From Lamellibrachia columna (Eukaryota; Annelida; Polychaeta; Sabellida; Siboglinidae): a stretch of 64,000 nt of DNA. The stretch covers positions 56,962,469 through 57,026,468 of the forward strand of contig OY759268.1 in assembly GCA_963662155.1 (NCBI GenBank), in the 5' to 3' direction. Shown here in pieces: positions 1-11,955 of the stretch. The translations under genes and the position numbers were made by a program. Under the pieces are notes generated by a model. It was not told the DNA's origin, did not search any database, and worked only from the letters and a program-made list of their open reading frames with translations. Positions within the stretch are counted from its first letter, which is position 1. Each line of letters starts with the position of its first letter.

Positions 1-276
1 ACACATCTAGAATATGTCAATTTACACACCTGGACTACACAGATAGAACATGTCAATTTACACACCTGGACTACACAGCTAGAACATGTCAATTTACACA
101 CCTGGACTACACAGCTAGAACATGTTAATTTACATACCTGGACTACACAGCTAGAACATGTCAATTTACACACCTGGATTACACAGCTAGAACATGTCAA
201 TTTACACACCTGGACTACACAGCTAGAACATGTCAATTTACACACCTGGCCTACACAGCTAGAACATGTCAATTTA
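1..276. repeat. 36-bp tandem repeat, about 7.5 copies
   Basis: Copies begin at 10, 46, 82 and so on, each containing GAACATGTCAATTTACA and CCTGGACTACACAGCTA with few substitutions. The array is cut by the left edge of the window, so its true length is unknown. No coding frame is supported. Confidence 0.95.
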
Positions 277-394
277 CGCTTCACCTTTACATGCTGTTTG
301 CACGACACCATGTTAGAAATTTGATTGATGTAATTTATAATCAATTACGTTTATAATTTATACTGGGTAGTTTTCACAACGAATGTTTTTGTGT

Positions 395-450
395 TCACAT
401 ACATCACATACATCACACACACACACATCACACACATCACATACATACAC
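395..450. repeat. CA/CATA-rich microsatellite
   Basis: Irregular run of CACATACATCACACACACAC type sequence. The stretches around it (277-700) hold no gene that I can support. Confidence 0.85.
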
Positions 451-719
451 GCTTAATGCTGGATTATTTAGGTTTTAATTAAATTTACAATTATGTACTT
501 GCTACTTATTTTCTATCTACCCAGCTGATGACAACAAACCGTAATATCTCTCGCACTAACACAATCTCTGTGACCTTTAAACAACACTGATACCACCTAT
601 GGCTAATTTCTAACAACATATGTCGCTAAGACAAGGTCTCCAGGTACTCTATGTTTAAGTATTCAATTATTTACACTAACATTATGTACCTACTGCTTTA
701 TTACTTCCTAGTCAAATTA

Positions 720-887
720 TACCGAGATGTCAAATGGAAAACCCACATCAATAACATCACCTCTAAAGCAAATAAAACTCTTGGGCTAATAAAAAGAAAC
801 CTACATATTGTGTGCTCACAAGAAGTAATGGCGAAAGTATACACCACTCTTATGAGGCCTAAGCTCACATATTTCATCTCGCATGCC
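720..887 (+). mobile_element. Non-LTR retrotransposon fragment, reverse transcriptase C-terminal region
   Basis: One open frame reads DVKWKTHINNITSKANKTLG, then LIKRNL and YTTLMRPKL. This is the conserved segment just downstream of the reverse transcriptase core in CR1/Jockey-type LINEs (W-x-x-HI, ASK-AN--LG-I-RNL, RP-LEY). Similarity stops abruptly near 887, where the frame runs into unrelated sequence, so this is a short dead fragment. Family assignment is from motif recognition only. Confidence 0.8.
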
Positions 888-1016
888 TGCCAGCCAGCAT
901 GCATGTACGCTTTCTTCGAAATGTGCAACACCGTCGTTGCGGACCTATAATGCATTTTGTCCTGTTTTCAGATAATGTTTCCCATAAAGACGGCTCTATG
1001 TCACTTTACTTGAAAT

Positions 1017-1214
1017 ATGATTTCATCAGGTTTTTCGGCACATGATAGTTTTTTCGGCCCTCTGTTATCTGACAAAGCTAATCATAAGGCCTAGTTCAAT
1101 GAGACTCCAGAAAATCTATCAAATCTCCCAGTCTCCCGCATGGGAGGACAAACAAATCTCCCGGATTTGTAATTAAACAAAACATATTATTTTGTGGCCT
1201 CTGCTAACAAAAGA
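1017..1214. repeat. Dispersed element copy 1 (about 197 bp)
   Basis: This block is nearly identical to 11318-11515: both begin near TGATTTCATCAGG and end CTCTGCTAACAAAAGA, sharing GGGAGATTTG-type blocks in inverted orientation (AATCTCCC twice, GGGAGGA once). No terminal inverted repeats or poly-A tail are visible. It may be a short nonautonomous element or a segmental copy. The second copy sits inside the 61-bp satellite. Confidence 0.85.
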
Positions 1215-2071
1215 TCATCAATCCCTCCCTTTACTTATGCCCACAACAAGAGCAGGGGTTAGTTCAATTAAGCTTTGTGTAGACTGGACAAGAGAGACTT
1301 GGCTAAAAAGTGTCTTTGTGCCTTGCATGTTGTGTTCTTTATATGTGTTAAACGAACGATCCATCATTATTGCTCATTGATTTGCACTCCTTTAAACGAT
1401 GCCCATCGATACATCTCCACTTTATAATATTTCTATTTAGTTCATATATGTTTGCTAATTGTCATAATCGTGAAACATCACATCATGAAAAAAAAATATT
1501 TTAAAAATAGGTTTCCCAAATGCAAACATATCTATGTCACCTTTGGTCTCAAATGCCTCCATCACAGGATCACAACCTTTGAAGAAAAGAAAATGTTTCA
1601 GTTCTAGCCCTGCCATTAATTATTATGTTAGTTGCGTGTGTAATACAATATGTAGGCTACTATCAGTCAGGTAAGGAAGTTTTGTTGTAAGACAATTTAT
1701 TTAAGGAATACAACAATTTATTCCTAGACTACTCGGTATCTGAGCAGTAAATATGTTATTTTATCACTATTAGTCCACAAAAAAAATTTCAAATGCCACA
1801 ATTTTTATATTAACATGTCAGTGTACCATTTAATAGTACGTACATATTCAATGTATTGGGAACCATAGCTGATCTGGTGTAATTTCTATGCATGGTGAGG
1901 ATTGTCTTATACCCTGAGACCCTCCGATTTACACGCGGTTCTTCATTTGCATTTTTGAAACTTAACATGTATGTAATTGTATATTTTAAACAAATGCATA
2001 GCATACATAATATAACAGTCACAACAGTAACATCACATAATATAACAAAACATAACATAACATAACACTGT
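1215..2071. other. Non-repetitive stretch without a recognised gene
   Basis: AT-rich sequence with only short shadow ORFs, ending in an ATAAC-rich microsatellite (about 2027-2068). It lies upstream of the putative first coding exon of the CXorf38-like gene, so the promoter and 5' untranslated exons may be here, but I see no TATA box or other element that I could defend. Confidence 0.4.
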
Positions 2072-2195
2072 AAACACATAACATATATAACACATGTAAC
2101 ATTTGTTGTGTTGTCTGTTGTAGGATACACTATAAACACATAACATATGTAACACATGTAACATTTGTTGTGTTGTCTGTTGTAGGATACATTGT
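2072..2195. repeat. 62-bp tandem duplication carrying the exon 1 acceptor
   Basis: Two copies (2072-2133, 2134-2195) differ at few positions. Each contains a pyrimidine/G-rich run ending TGTTGTCTGTTGTAG then GATAC, which looks like a 3' splice site. The second copy's AG at 2184-2185 lies 20 bases before the ATG at 2206, so the first translated exon probably starts at 2186 and has a duplicated acceptor 62 bp upstream. Confidence 0.75.
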
Positions 2196-2205
2196 AAACG
2201 CCGCC

Positions 2206-2706
2206 ATGGCAACACCCTTGGGAGGTACTGTGGGGGTCATTGGCCAGTTGAATAACCCGCAATATCTGAACTGGCTGAAGGCCGCGCGTGCTCTGCACAT
2301 CACCATGGAAGCCATGAGAGCATTCTGCCGAGCTAGGATGAATGGCTTACACCAGCTGCTGCTGCTCAAATATGGAGCGACACAATGCAGTGGTCCATGT
2401 TCTTCAGCAAACATTAGGCATAACAGAAACACCAACAACTATGTGATTAACTGTCCCAACAATGTGTGTTCTCGGTGGCTGGCTGACATCGTGGCAGAGC
2501 GAGCCACACCAACAACCAGACTGAAGTTTGACAACTGTGACATCAGTCAGTGGCCTGTCCAACCGTGGCAAATTGCCAAAGCTTTCATGGACAGACAGGA
2601 TCCTTCCAGTGTCAGTCCGAATGACACAGACGCATCGGGCATATTGCAACTACTGATCAATTGCAAATATTTCACACCTTTCCTGGATATCACGAAAGCT
2701 CAAGTG
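2206..2706 (+). CDS. CXorf38-like HEPN protein, exon 1 (start codon, N-terminal domain)
   Basis: This exon has 167 codons from the ATG in a perfect Kozak context (GCCGCCATGG) to CAAGTG, followed by the donor GTAAGA; it ends in phase 0. An acceptor-like AG lies at 2184-2185. By recall the protein matches the CXorf38 family of vertebrates: N22-W23-K25-A26, a long helix with LLLL (51-54), Cys61-x3-Cys65 and Cys83-x4-Cys88-x2-W91 (possible metal site), the WPVxxWxIAKAFM block (116-128), and L-x2-LINC (149-153). CXorf38 itself is poorly characterised; the family is predicted to be HEPN-like and cytosolic. Molecular role here is unknown, with RNA binding or cleavage a possible inference from the HEPN motif in exon 2. 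No database search was possible. Confidence 0.85.
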
Positions 2707-2756
2707 GTAAGATTATGTACTAGACAAGTTACTGTCAATATAAATTCACATTTCAG

Positions 2757-4098
2757 GTATTGGTCTCTTGGTGGAGCTGTCAACTGACAGTTAGTCCTAG
2801 GTCTCTTGGTGGTGCTGTCAACTGACAGTTAGTCCTAGGTCTCTTGGTGGTGCTTTCAAATGACAGTTAGTCCTAGGTCTCTTGGTGGTGCTGTCAACTG
2901 ACAGTTAGTCCTAGGTCTCTTGGTGGTGCTGTCAACTGACAGTTAGTCCTAGGTCTCTTGGTGGTGCTGTCCACTGACAGTTAGTCCTAGGTATCTTGGT
3001 GGTGCTATCAACTGACCGTTAGTCCTTGGTCTCTTGGTTGTGCTGTCAATTGACCGTTAGTCCTTGGTCTCTTGGTGGTACTGTCAACTGACAGTTAGTC
3101 CTTGGTCTATTGGTGGTGCTGTCAACTGACAGTTAGTCCTTGGTATCTTGGTGGTGCTGTCAACTGACAGTTAGTCCTTCGTCTCTAGGTGGTGCTGTCA
3201 ACTGACAGTGAGTCCTTGGTCTCTTGGTGCTGTCAGCTGACAGTTAGTCCCTGGTCTCTTGGTGGTGCTGTCAACTGACAGTTAGTCCTAAGTCTCTTGG
3301 TGGTGCTGTCAACTGACAGTTAGTCCTTGGTCTCTTTGTGGTGCTGTCAACTGACAGTTAGTCTTTGGTCTCTTGGTGGTGCTGTCAACTGACAGTTAGT
3401 CCTAGGTCTCTTGGTGGTGCTGTCAACTGACAGTTAGTCCTTGGTCTCTTTGTGGTGCTGTCAACTGACAGTTAGTCTTTGGTCTCTTGGTGGTGTTGTC
3501 AACTGACAGTTAGTCCTTGGTCTCTTGGTGGTGCTGTCAACTGACAGTTAGTCTTTGGTCTCTTGGTGGTGCTGTCAACTGACAGTAAGTCCTTGGTCTC
3601 TTGGTGGTGCTGTCAACTGACAGTTAGTTTTTGGTCTCTTGGTGGTTCTGTCAACTGACAGTTATTCCTTGGTCTCTTGGTGGTTCTGTCAACTGACAGT
3701 TAGTCCTTGGTCTCTTGGTGGTGCTGTCAACTGATAGTTAGTCTTTGGTCTCTTGGTGGTTCTGTCAACTGACAGTTAGTCCTTGGTCTCTTGGTGGTTA
3801 TGTCAACTGACGGTTAGTCTTTGGTCTCTTGGTGGTGCTGTCAACTGACAGTTAGTCCTAGGTATCTTGGTGGTGCTGTCAACTGACAGTTAGTCCTTGG
3901 TCTCTTGGTGGTGCTGTCAACTGACAGTTAGTCTTTGGTCTCTTGGTGGTTCTGTCAACTGACAGTTAGTCCTAGGTCTCTTGGTGGTACTGTCAACTGA
4001 CAGTTAGTCTTTGGTCTCTTGGTGATGCTGTCAACTGACAGTTAGTCCTAGGTATCTTGGTGGTGCTGTCAACTGACAGTCAACTGACAGTTAGTCAT
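2757..4098. repeat. 38-bp tandem repeat in intron 1, about 35 copies
   Basis: Units start near 2762, 2800 and so on, with the core TTGGTCTCTTGGTGGTGCTG, then TCAACTGACAGTTAGTCC. Each unit contains CTGTCA-AC-TGACAG, a 6-bp inverted repeat with a 2-bp spacer. The array starts 50 bp after the exon 1 donor. Units vary by point changes; one near 3225 is shortened. Confidence 0.95.
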
Positions 4099-4101
4099 TC
4101 A

Positions 4102-4177
4102 TTCACCCCCGCATTGCCTGTCCACCCCCACATTGCCTGTTCACCCCCGCATTGCCTGTTCACCCCACATTGCCTGT
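4102..4177. repeat. 19-bp tandem repeat, 4 copies
   Basis: Copies of CATTGCCTGT(T)CACCCCC(G) begin at 4112, 4131, 4150 and 4168, directly abutting the end of the 38-bp array. Confidence 0.85.
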
Positions 4178-4696
4178 GCATCTCAGAAGATACACTAAAG
4201 GGTTCAACCTACTGTTGTGTTTCCCATTGGTGACCATGTTAACGTTTTGCATGATTATAAGAAAATGGGAGCTTCAAAAATTCTAAAACTTCTTACCTGC
4301 CTTTATCATCATCTCATTGATATGCTGGTCGAATGTAATCAAAGTCTCGTGCTTCTAACGTTTTTAAATGCCTGAACGTGCCATACCATCAATGTTTAAT
4401 AATTTCTGCATCAATTAATATACACACGTGCCTTGTGCCGGAAAAAAATTGCCAACAATCATTCCTCCTGTTAAAAGCATCCAACAATCCACAATTACAC
4501 TGTCAACATGTTCTACCAGCAAACTTGCCAATGTGTCTGCTCAAATGCAGTTATGTCAAATTATGTTGTGATCACTTGTGTAGGGTGTACCACACCAAGT
4601 ACCAAACAAAGAGTATGTGTTTAATTGAATTAATGTGTTTGATATATTTTGTCGTTACATGTTCTCGTTTTATTTTATTTTTTCAAACACCTTTAG
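4178..4696. other. Unique part of intron 1
   Basis: No repeat or gene is recognised. The 3' end is T-rich and finishes with CACCTTTAG at 4696, a good acceptor for exon 2. Confidence 0.6.
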
Positions 4697-4855
4697 GTGC
4701 GACAAGTGCGAAACTCTGTGATGCACACGTCAACCATGACAGCAACGACAGCTGAACTGTCAACGTACATGACGACTATGATTGACTTACTACAGGACAG
4801 CCGTTACCTGCTGACTGACCCTGTAGCACAACAGGCGGCCCTGGAGATCAGACAG
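4697..4855 (+). CDS. CXorf38-like HEPN protein, exon 2 (R-x4-H motif)
   Basis: Fifty-three codons between acceptor CTTTAG (4696) and donor GTAAAA (4856), phase 0 at both ends. It continues exon 1 directly (ITKAQV then VRQVRNSVMHTSTM). RNSVMH (Arg172 to His177 in the joined protein) fits the Rx4-6H signature of HEPN domains, and vertebrate CXorf38 has RN-x3-H at the same place. The rest is helical (AELSTYMTTMIDLLQD, then PVAQQAALEIRQ), probably the last HEPN helices. Catalytic activity is an inference; the motif alone does not prove RNase function. Confidence 0.87.
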
Positions 4856-5010
4856 GTAAAACTGGCAGACTGCTATAGCATTGCACTCACTCATCAAAGT
4901 GTGTTAGGTCAGATATAGCAAAATAATATCAAGTAATACAATATAATATATGACCAACTTATTTTTCATGTTGATTTATTTAATCTGACTCTCCCAATAT
5001 TTGATCACCC

Positions 5011-5337
5011 GTCTGTACAGCCCAGATAATGGGATGCCCTCCTCAGGGTGAACTGTACAGCCCAGATAATGGGATGCCCTCCTCAGGGTGAACTGTACAG
5101 CCCAGATAATGGGATGCCCTCCTCAGGGTGAACTGTACAGCCCAGATAATGGGATGCCCTCCTCAGGGTGAACTGTACAGCCCAGATAATGGGATGCCCT
5201 CCTCAGGGTGAACTGTACAGCCCAGATAATGGGATGCCCTCCTCAGGGTGAACTGTACAGCCCAGATAATGGGATGCCCTCCTCAGGGTGAACTGTACAG
5301 CCCAGATAATGGGATGCCCTCCTCAGGGTGAACTGTG
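5011..5337. repeat. 40-bp tandem repeat, 8 nearly identical copies
   Basis: Copies at a strict 40-bp spacing contain the palindrome CTGTACAG followed by CCCAGATAATGGGATGCCCT and CCTCAGGGTGAA. Only the last copy carries a change (CTGTGCAG). Such uniformity indicates recent amplification or conversion. Confidence 0.95.
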
Positions 5338-5388
5338 CAGCTTAGGCAAATGCTCGATACAAAATTGCTGATCGGGATGTTTACGGTA

Positions 5389-8300
5389 GATAAAATGCTT
5401 CTTGCTCGGTGGGGGTTATAGAGAATGTTGACTGTATATGTTAACTGTAGCTAAAATCCTTCATGCTCAGCGGGGGTTATAGAGAATGTTGACTTTATAT
5501 GTTAACTGTAGCTAATGTCCTTCATGTTCAGTGGGAGGTATAGTGAATGTTGACTTTATATGTTAACTGTAGCTAATGTCTTTCATGTTCAGTGGGGGTT
5601 ATAGAGAATGTTGACTGTATATGTTAACTGTAGCTAAAATCCTTCATGCTCAGCGGGGGTTATAGAGAATGTTGACTTTATATGTTAACTGTAGCTAATG
5701 TCCTTCATGTTCAGCGGGGGTTATAGAGAATGTTGACTTTATACGTTAACTGTAGCTAATGTCCTTCATGTTCAGCGGGAGGTATAGAGAATGTTGACTT
5801 TATATGTTAACTGTAGCTAATGTCCTTCATGCTCAGTGGGGGTTATAGAGAATGTTGACTTTATATGTTAACTGTAGCTAATGTCCTTCATGTTCAGTGG
5901 GGGCTATAGAGAATGTTGACTTGATATGTTAACTGTAGCTAATGTCCTTCATGCTCAGCGGGGGTTATTGAGAATGTTGACTTTATGTGTTAACTGTAGC
6001 TAATGTCCTTCATGCTCAGCGGGAGTTATAGAGAATGTTGACTTTATATGTTAACTGTAGCTAATGTCCTTCATGTTCAGCGGGGATTATAGAGAATGTT
6101 GACTTTATATGTTAACTGTAGCTAATATCCTTCATGTTCAGCGTGGATTATAGAGAATGTTGACTTTATATGTTAACTGTAGCTAATGTCCTTCATGCTC
6201 AGTGGGGGTTATAGAGAATGTTGACTTTATATGTTAACTGTAGCTAATGTCTTTCATGTTCAGTGGGGGTTATAGAGAATGTTGACTTTATATGTTAATT
6301 GTAGCTAATGTCTTTCATGTTCAGTGGGAGGTATAGAGAATGTTGACTTTATATGTTAACTGTAGCTAATGTCCTTCATGCTCAGCGGGGGTTATAGAGA
6401 ATGTTGACTTTATATGTCAACTGTAGCTAATGTCTTTCATGTTCAGCGGGAGGTATAGAGAATGTTGACTTTATATGTTAACTGTAGCTAATATCCTTCA
6501 TGTTCAGCGGGGATTATAGAGAATGTTGACTTTATATGTTAACTGTAGCTAATATCCTTCATGTTCAGCGGGGATTATAGAGAATGTTGACTTTATATGT
6601 TAACTGTAGCTAATGTCCTTCATGCTCAGTGGGGGTTATAGAGAATGTTGACTTTATATGTTAACTGTAGCTAATGTCTTTCATGTTCAGTGGGGGTTAT
6701 AGAGAATGTTGACTTTATATGTTAATTGTAGCTAATGTCTTTCATGTTCAGTGGGAGGTATAGAGAATGTTGACTTTATATGTTAACTGTAGCTAATGTC
6801 CTTCATGCTCAGTGGGAGGTATAGAGAATGTTGACTTTATATGTTAACTGTAGCTAATGTCCTTCATGCTCAGTGGGGGTTATAGAGAATGTTGACTTTA
6901 TATGTTAACTGTAGCTAATGTCCTTCATGTTCAACGTGGGTTATAGAGAATGTTGACTTCATATGTTAACTGTAGCTAAAGTCTTTCATGTTCAGTGGGA
7001 GTTATAGAGAATGTTGACTTTATATGTTAACTGTAGCTAATGTCCTTCATGTTCAGTGGGAGTTATAGAGAATGTTGACTTCATATGTTAACTGTAGCTA
7101 AAGTCTTTCATGTTCAGTGGGAGGTATAGAGAATGTTGACTTTATATGTTAACTGTAGCTAATGTCCTTCATGTTCAGTGGGGGTTATAGAGAATGTTGA
7201 CTTTATATGTTAACTGTAGCTAATGTCTTTCATGTTCAGTGGGGGTTATAGAGAATGTTGACTTTATATGTTAACTGTAGCTAATGTCCTTCATGTTCAG
7301 TGGGAGTTATAGAGAATGTTGACTTTATATGTTAACTGTAGCTAATGTCCTTCATGTTCAGCAGGTGGTATAGAGAATGTTGACTTTATATGTTAACTGT
7401 AGCTAATGTCCTTCATGTTCAGTGGGGGCTATAGAGAATGTTGACTTGATATGTTAACTGTAGCTAATGTCCTTCATGCTCAGCGGGGGTTATTGAGAAT
7501 GTTGACTTGATGTGTTAACTGTAGCTAATGTCCTTCATGCTCAGCGGGAGTTATAGAGAATGTTGACTTCATATGTTAACTGTAGCTAATATCCTTCATG
7601 TTCAGCGGGGATTATAGAGAATGTTGACTTTATATGTTAACTGTAGCTAATATCCTTCATGTTCAGCGGGGATTATAGAGAATGTTGACTTTATATGTTA
7701 ACTGTAGCTAATGTCCTTCATGCTCAGTGGGGGTTATAGAGAATGTTGACTTTATATGTTAACTGTAGCTAATGTCTTTCATGTTCAGTGGGGGTTATAG
7801 AGAATGTTGACTTTATATGTTAACTGTAGCTAATGTCCTTCATGCTCAGCGGGGGTTATAGAGAATGTTGACTTTATATCTTAACTGTAGCTAATATCCT
7901 TCATGTTCAGCGTGGATTATAGAGAATGTTGACTTTATATGTTAACTGTAGCTAATGTCCTTCATGCTCAGTGGGGGTTATAGAGAATGTTGACTTTATA
8001 TGTTAACTGTAGCTAATGTCTTTCTTGCTCAGCGGGGGTTATAGAGAATATTGACTTTATATGTTAACTGTAGCTAAAATCCTTCATGCTCAGCGGGGGG
8101 TATAGAGAATGTTGACTTTATATGTTAACTGTAGCTAATGTCCTTCATGTTCAGCAGGTGGTATAGAGCATGTTGACTTTATATGTTAACTGTAGCTAAT
8201 GTCCTTCATGTTCAGTGGGGGCTATAGAGAATGTTGACTTGATATGTTAACTGTAGCTAATGTCCTTCATGCTCAGAGGGGGTTATTGAGAATGTTGACT

Positions 8301-11300
8301 TTATGTGTTAACTGTAGCTAATGTCCTTCATGCTCAGTGGGGGTTATAGAGAATGTTGACTTTATATGTTAACTGTAGCTAATGTCCTTCATGTTCAGTT
8401 GGGGTTATAGAGAATGTTGACTTTATATGTTAACTGTAGCTAATGTCCTTCATGTTCAGTGGGAGGTATAGAGAATGTTGACTTCATATGTTAACTGTAG
8501 CTAATATCCTTCATGTTCAGCGGGGATTATAGAGAATGTTGACTTTATATGTTAACTGTAGCTAATATCCTTCATGTTCAGCGGGGATTATAGAAATGTT
8601 GACTTTATATGTTAACTGTAGCTAATGTCCTTCATGCTCAGTGGGGGTTATAGAGAATGTTGACTTTATATGTTAACTGTAGCTAATGTCTTTCATGTTC
8701 AGTGGGGGTTATAGAGAATGTTGACTTTATATGTTAACTGTAGCTAATGTCCTTCATGCTCAGCGGGGGTTATAGAGAATGTTGACTTTATATGTCAACT
8801 GTAGCTAATGTCTTTCATGTTCAGCGGGAGGTATAGAGAATGTTGACTTTATATGTTAACTGTAGCTAAAATCCTTCTTGCTCAGCGGGGGTTATAGAGA
8901 ATATTGACTTTATATGTTAACTGTAGCTAAAATCCTTCATGCTCAGCGGGGGGTATAGAGAATGTTGACTTTATATGTTAACTGTAGCTAATGTCCTTCA
9001 TGTTCAGCAGGTGGTATAGAGCATGTTGACTTTATATGTTAACTGTAGCTAATGTCCTTCATGTTCAGTGGGGGCTATAGAGAATGTTGACTTGATATGT
9101 TAACTGTAGCTAATGTCCTTCATGCTCAGCGGGGGTTATTGAGAATGTTGACTTTATGTGTTAACTGTAGCTAATGTCCTTCATGCTCAGTGGGGGTTAT
9201 AGAGAATGTTGACTTTATATGTTAACTGTAGCTAATGTCCTTCATGTTCAGGGGGGGTTATAGAGAATGTTGACTTTATATGTTAACTGTAGCTAATGTC
9301 CTTCATGTTCAGTGGGAGGTATAGAGAATGTTGACTTCATATGTTAACTGTAGCTAAAGTCTTTCATGTTCAGTGGGAGGTATAGAGAATGTTGACTTTA
9401 TATGTTAACTGTAGCTAATGTCCTTCATGTTCAGTGGGGGTTATAGAGAATGTTGACTTTATATGTTAACTGTAGCTAATGTCTTTCATGTTCAGTGGGG
9501 GTTATAGAGAATGTTGACTTTATATGTTAACTGTAGCTAATGTCCTTCATGTTCAGTGGGAGTTATAGAGAATGTTGACTTTATATGTTAACTGTAGCTA
9601 ATGTCCTTCATGTTCAGCAGGTGGTATAGAGAATTTTGACTTTATATGTTAACTGTAGCTAATGTCCTTCATGTTCAGTGGGGGTTATAGAGAATGTTGA
9701 CTTTATATGTTAACTGTAGCTAATGTCCTTCTTGTTCAGTGGGAGGTATAGAGAATGTTGACTTTATATGTTAACTGTAGCTAATGTCTTTCATGTTCAG
9801 TGGGGGTTATAGAGAATGTTGACTTTATATGTTAATTGTAACTAATGTCTTTCATGTTCAGTGGGAGGTATAGAGAATGTTGACTTTATATGTTAACTGT
9901 AGCTAATGTCCTTCATGCTCAGTGGGAGTTATAGAGAATGTTGACTTTATATGTTAACTGTAGCTAATGTCCTTCATGTTCAGTGGGGGTTATAGAGAAT
10001 GTTGACTTTATATGTTAACTGTAGCTAATGTCCTTCATGTTCAGTGGGAGGTATAGAGAATGTTGACTTTATATGTTAACTGTAGCTAATGTCTTTCATG
10101 TTCAGTGGGGGTTATAGAGAATGTTGACTTTATATGTTAATTGTAACTAATGTCTTTCATGTTCAGTGGGAGGTATAGAGAATGTTGACTTTATATGTTA
10201 ACTGTAGCTAATGTCCTTCATGCTCAGTGGGAGTTATAGAGAATGTTGACTTTATATGTTAACTGTAGCTAATATCCTTCATGTTCAGCGGGGATTATAG
10301 AGAATGTTGACTTTATATGTTAAATGTAGCTAATGTCTTTCATGTTCAGTGGGGGTTATAGAGAATGTTGACTTTATATGTTAATTGTAGCTAATGTCTT
10401 TCATGTTCAGTGGGAGTTATAGAGAATGTTGACTTTATATGTTAATTGTAGCTAATGTCTTTCATGTTCAGTGGGGGTTATAGAGAATGTTGACTTTATA
10501 TGTTAATTGTAGCTAATGTCTTTCATGCTCAGTGGGGGTTATAGAGAATGTTGACTTTATATGTTAACTGTAGCTAATGTCCTTCATGCTCAGCGGGGGT
10601 TATAGAGAATGTTGACTTTATATGTCAACTGTAGCTAATGTCTTTCATGTTCAGCGGGAGGTATAGAGAATGTTGACTTTATATGTTAACTGTAGCTAAT
10701 ATCCTTCATGTTCAGCGGGGATTATAGAGAATGTTGACTTTATATGTTAACTGTAGCTAATATCCTTCATGTTCAGCGGGGATTATAGAGAATGTTGACT
10801 TTATATGTTAACTGTAGCTAATGTCCTTCATGCTCAGTGGGGGTTATAGAGAATGTTGACTTTATATGTTAACTGTAGCTAATGTCTTTCATGTTCAGTG
10901 GGAGGTATAGAGAATGTTGACTTGATATGTTAACTGTAGCTAATGTCCTTCATGCTCAGCGGGGGTTATAGAGAATGTTGACTTTACATGTCAACTGTAG
11001 CTAATGTCTTTCATGTTCAGCGGGAGGTATAGAGAATGTTGACTTTATATGTTAACTGTAGCTAAAATCCTTCTTGCTCAGCGGGGGTTATAGAGAATAT
11101 TGACTTTATATGTTAACTGTAGCTAAAATCCTTCATGCTCAGCGGGAGGTATAGAGAATGTTGACTTTATATGTTAACTGTAGCTAATGTCCTTCATGCT
11201 AAGCGGGGGTTATAGAGAATGTTGACTTTATATGTTAACTGTAGCTAATGTCCTTCATGCTCAGCGGGGGTTATAGAGAATGTTGACTTTATATGTTAAC

Positions 11301-11317
11301 TGTAGCTAAAGTCCTTC
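5389..11317. repeat. 61-bp satellite in intron 2, about 97 copies
   Basis: The unit contains TTATAGAGAATGTTGACTTT, ATATGTTAACTGTAGCTAAT and GTCCTTCATG(T/C)TCAG. Spacing is 61 bp (for example 5461 and 5522). Variant units recur in blocks: GAGCATG marks 8166 and 9019, 853 bp apart (14 units less 1 bp), showing a higher-order repeat. A final partial unit resumes at 11516-11556 after an inserted element. No coding frame. Confidence 0.97.
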
Positions 11318-11515
11318 ATGATTTCATCAGGTTTGTCGGCACATGATAGTTTTTTCGGCACTCTGTTATCTGACAAAGCTAATCATAAGGCCTAGTTCAA
11401 TGAGACTCCAGAAAATCTATCAAATCTCCAGGTCTCCCGCATGGGAGGACAAACAAATCTCCCGGATTTGTAATTAAACAAAACATATTATTTTGTGGCC
11501 TCTGCTAACAAAAGA
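11318..11515. repeat. Dispersed element copy 2, embedded in the 61-bp satellite
   Basis: Nearly identical to 1017-1214. It interrupts the satellite just after CCTTCATG, and satellite sequence resumes at CTTTATATGTTAACTG, so about 30 bp of a unit is missing at the insertion point. The copies differ by only a few bases. Confidence 0.85.
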
Positions 11516-11664
11516 CTTTATATGTTAACTGTAGCTAATGTCCTTCATGTTCAGCAGAGTGTTGAGTTGATATATTAATTGTGGTAAAGCACAATAAAGT
11601 GCGAAATTATTTGTTATTTTCATGTATTGAAAAGAAACAGAATGTCACTGTTATATTGAACTTG

Positions 11665-11697
11665 TGTGTGTGTGTGTGCGCGTGCGTGCGCGAATGC
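11665..11697. repeat. GT/GC microsatellite
   Basis: Run of alternating GT then GC-rich dinucleotides shortly before exon 3; alternating purine-pyrimidine sequence of this kind can adopt Z-DNA. Confidence 0.85.
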
Positions 11698-11761
11698 ATT
11701 CGTGATATTATTTTTAAGCATCTCTTGTTGCACTGTATTGAACCCTCGTTGTTAGATCCAG

Positions 11762-11857
11762 ACCACTCCAATTGATGTGAGAGACGCTGCATTCATGGCA
11801 CACGAATGTCAGGCATGGCGACTCGCTCTCTCTGCGGCAGACTCACAACACAGACAG
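11762..11857 (+). CDS. CXorf38-like HEPN protein, exon 3
   Basis: Thirty-two codons reading TTPIDVRDAAFMAHECQAWR then LALSAADSQHRQ, with acceptor GATCCAG at 11761 and a strong donor CAG-GTAAGT. Phase is 0 at both ends, so it fits exons 2 and 4 without frame change. Composition is helical and polar. The acceptor has a poor pyrimidine tract, and no family motif lies in the exon, so support is the donor, the open frame and the phase match. Confidence 0.68.
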
Positions 11858-11955
11858 GTAAGTGTCGAACAATCACTACGGAAATACAATCTCAAAGTAC
11901 CACAAATGTAATATTATCAGTGAGGTTTGACATCGTATAACTAGTCTAGAGTCAA

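Noticed and set aside
1810..2649. Minus-strand ORFs opposite exon 1
   Set aside because: Antisense shadows of the real exon and of the ATAAC-rich repeat upstream.
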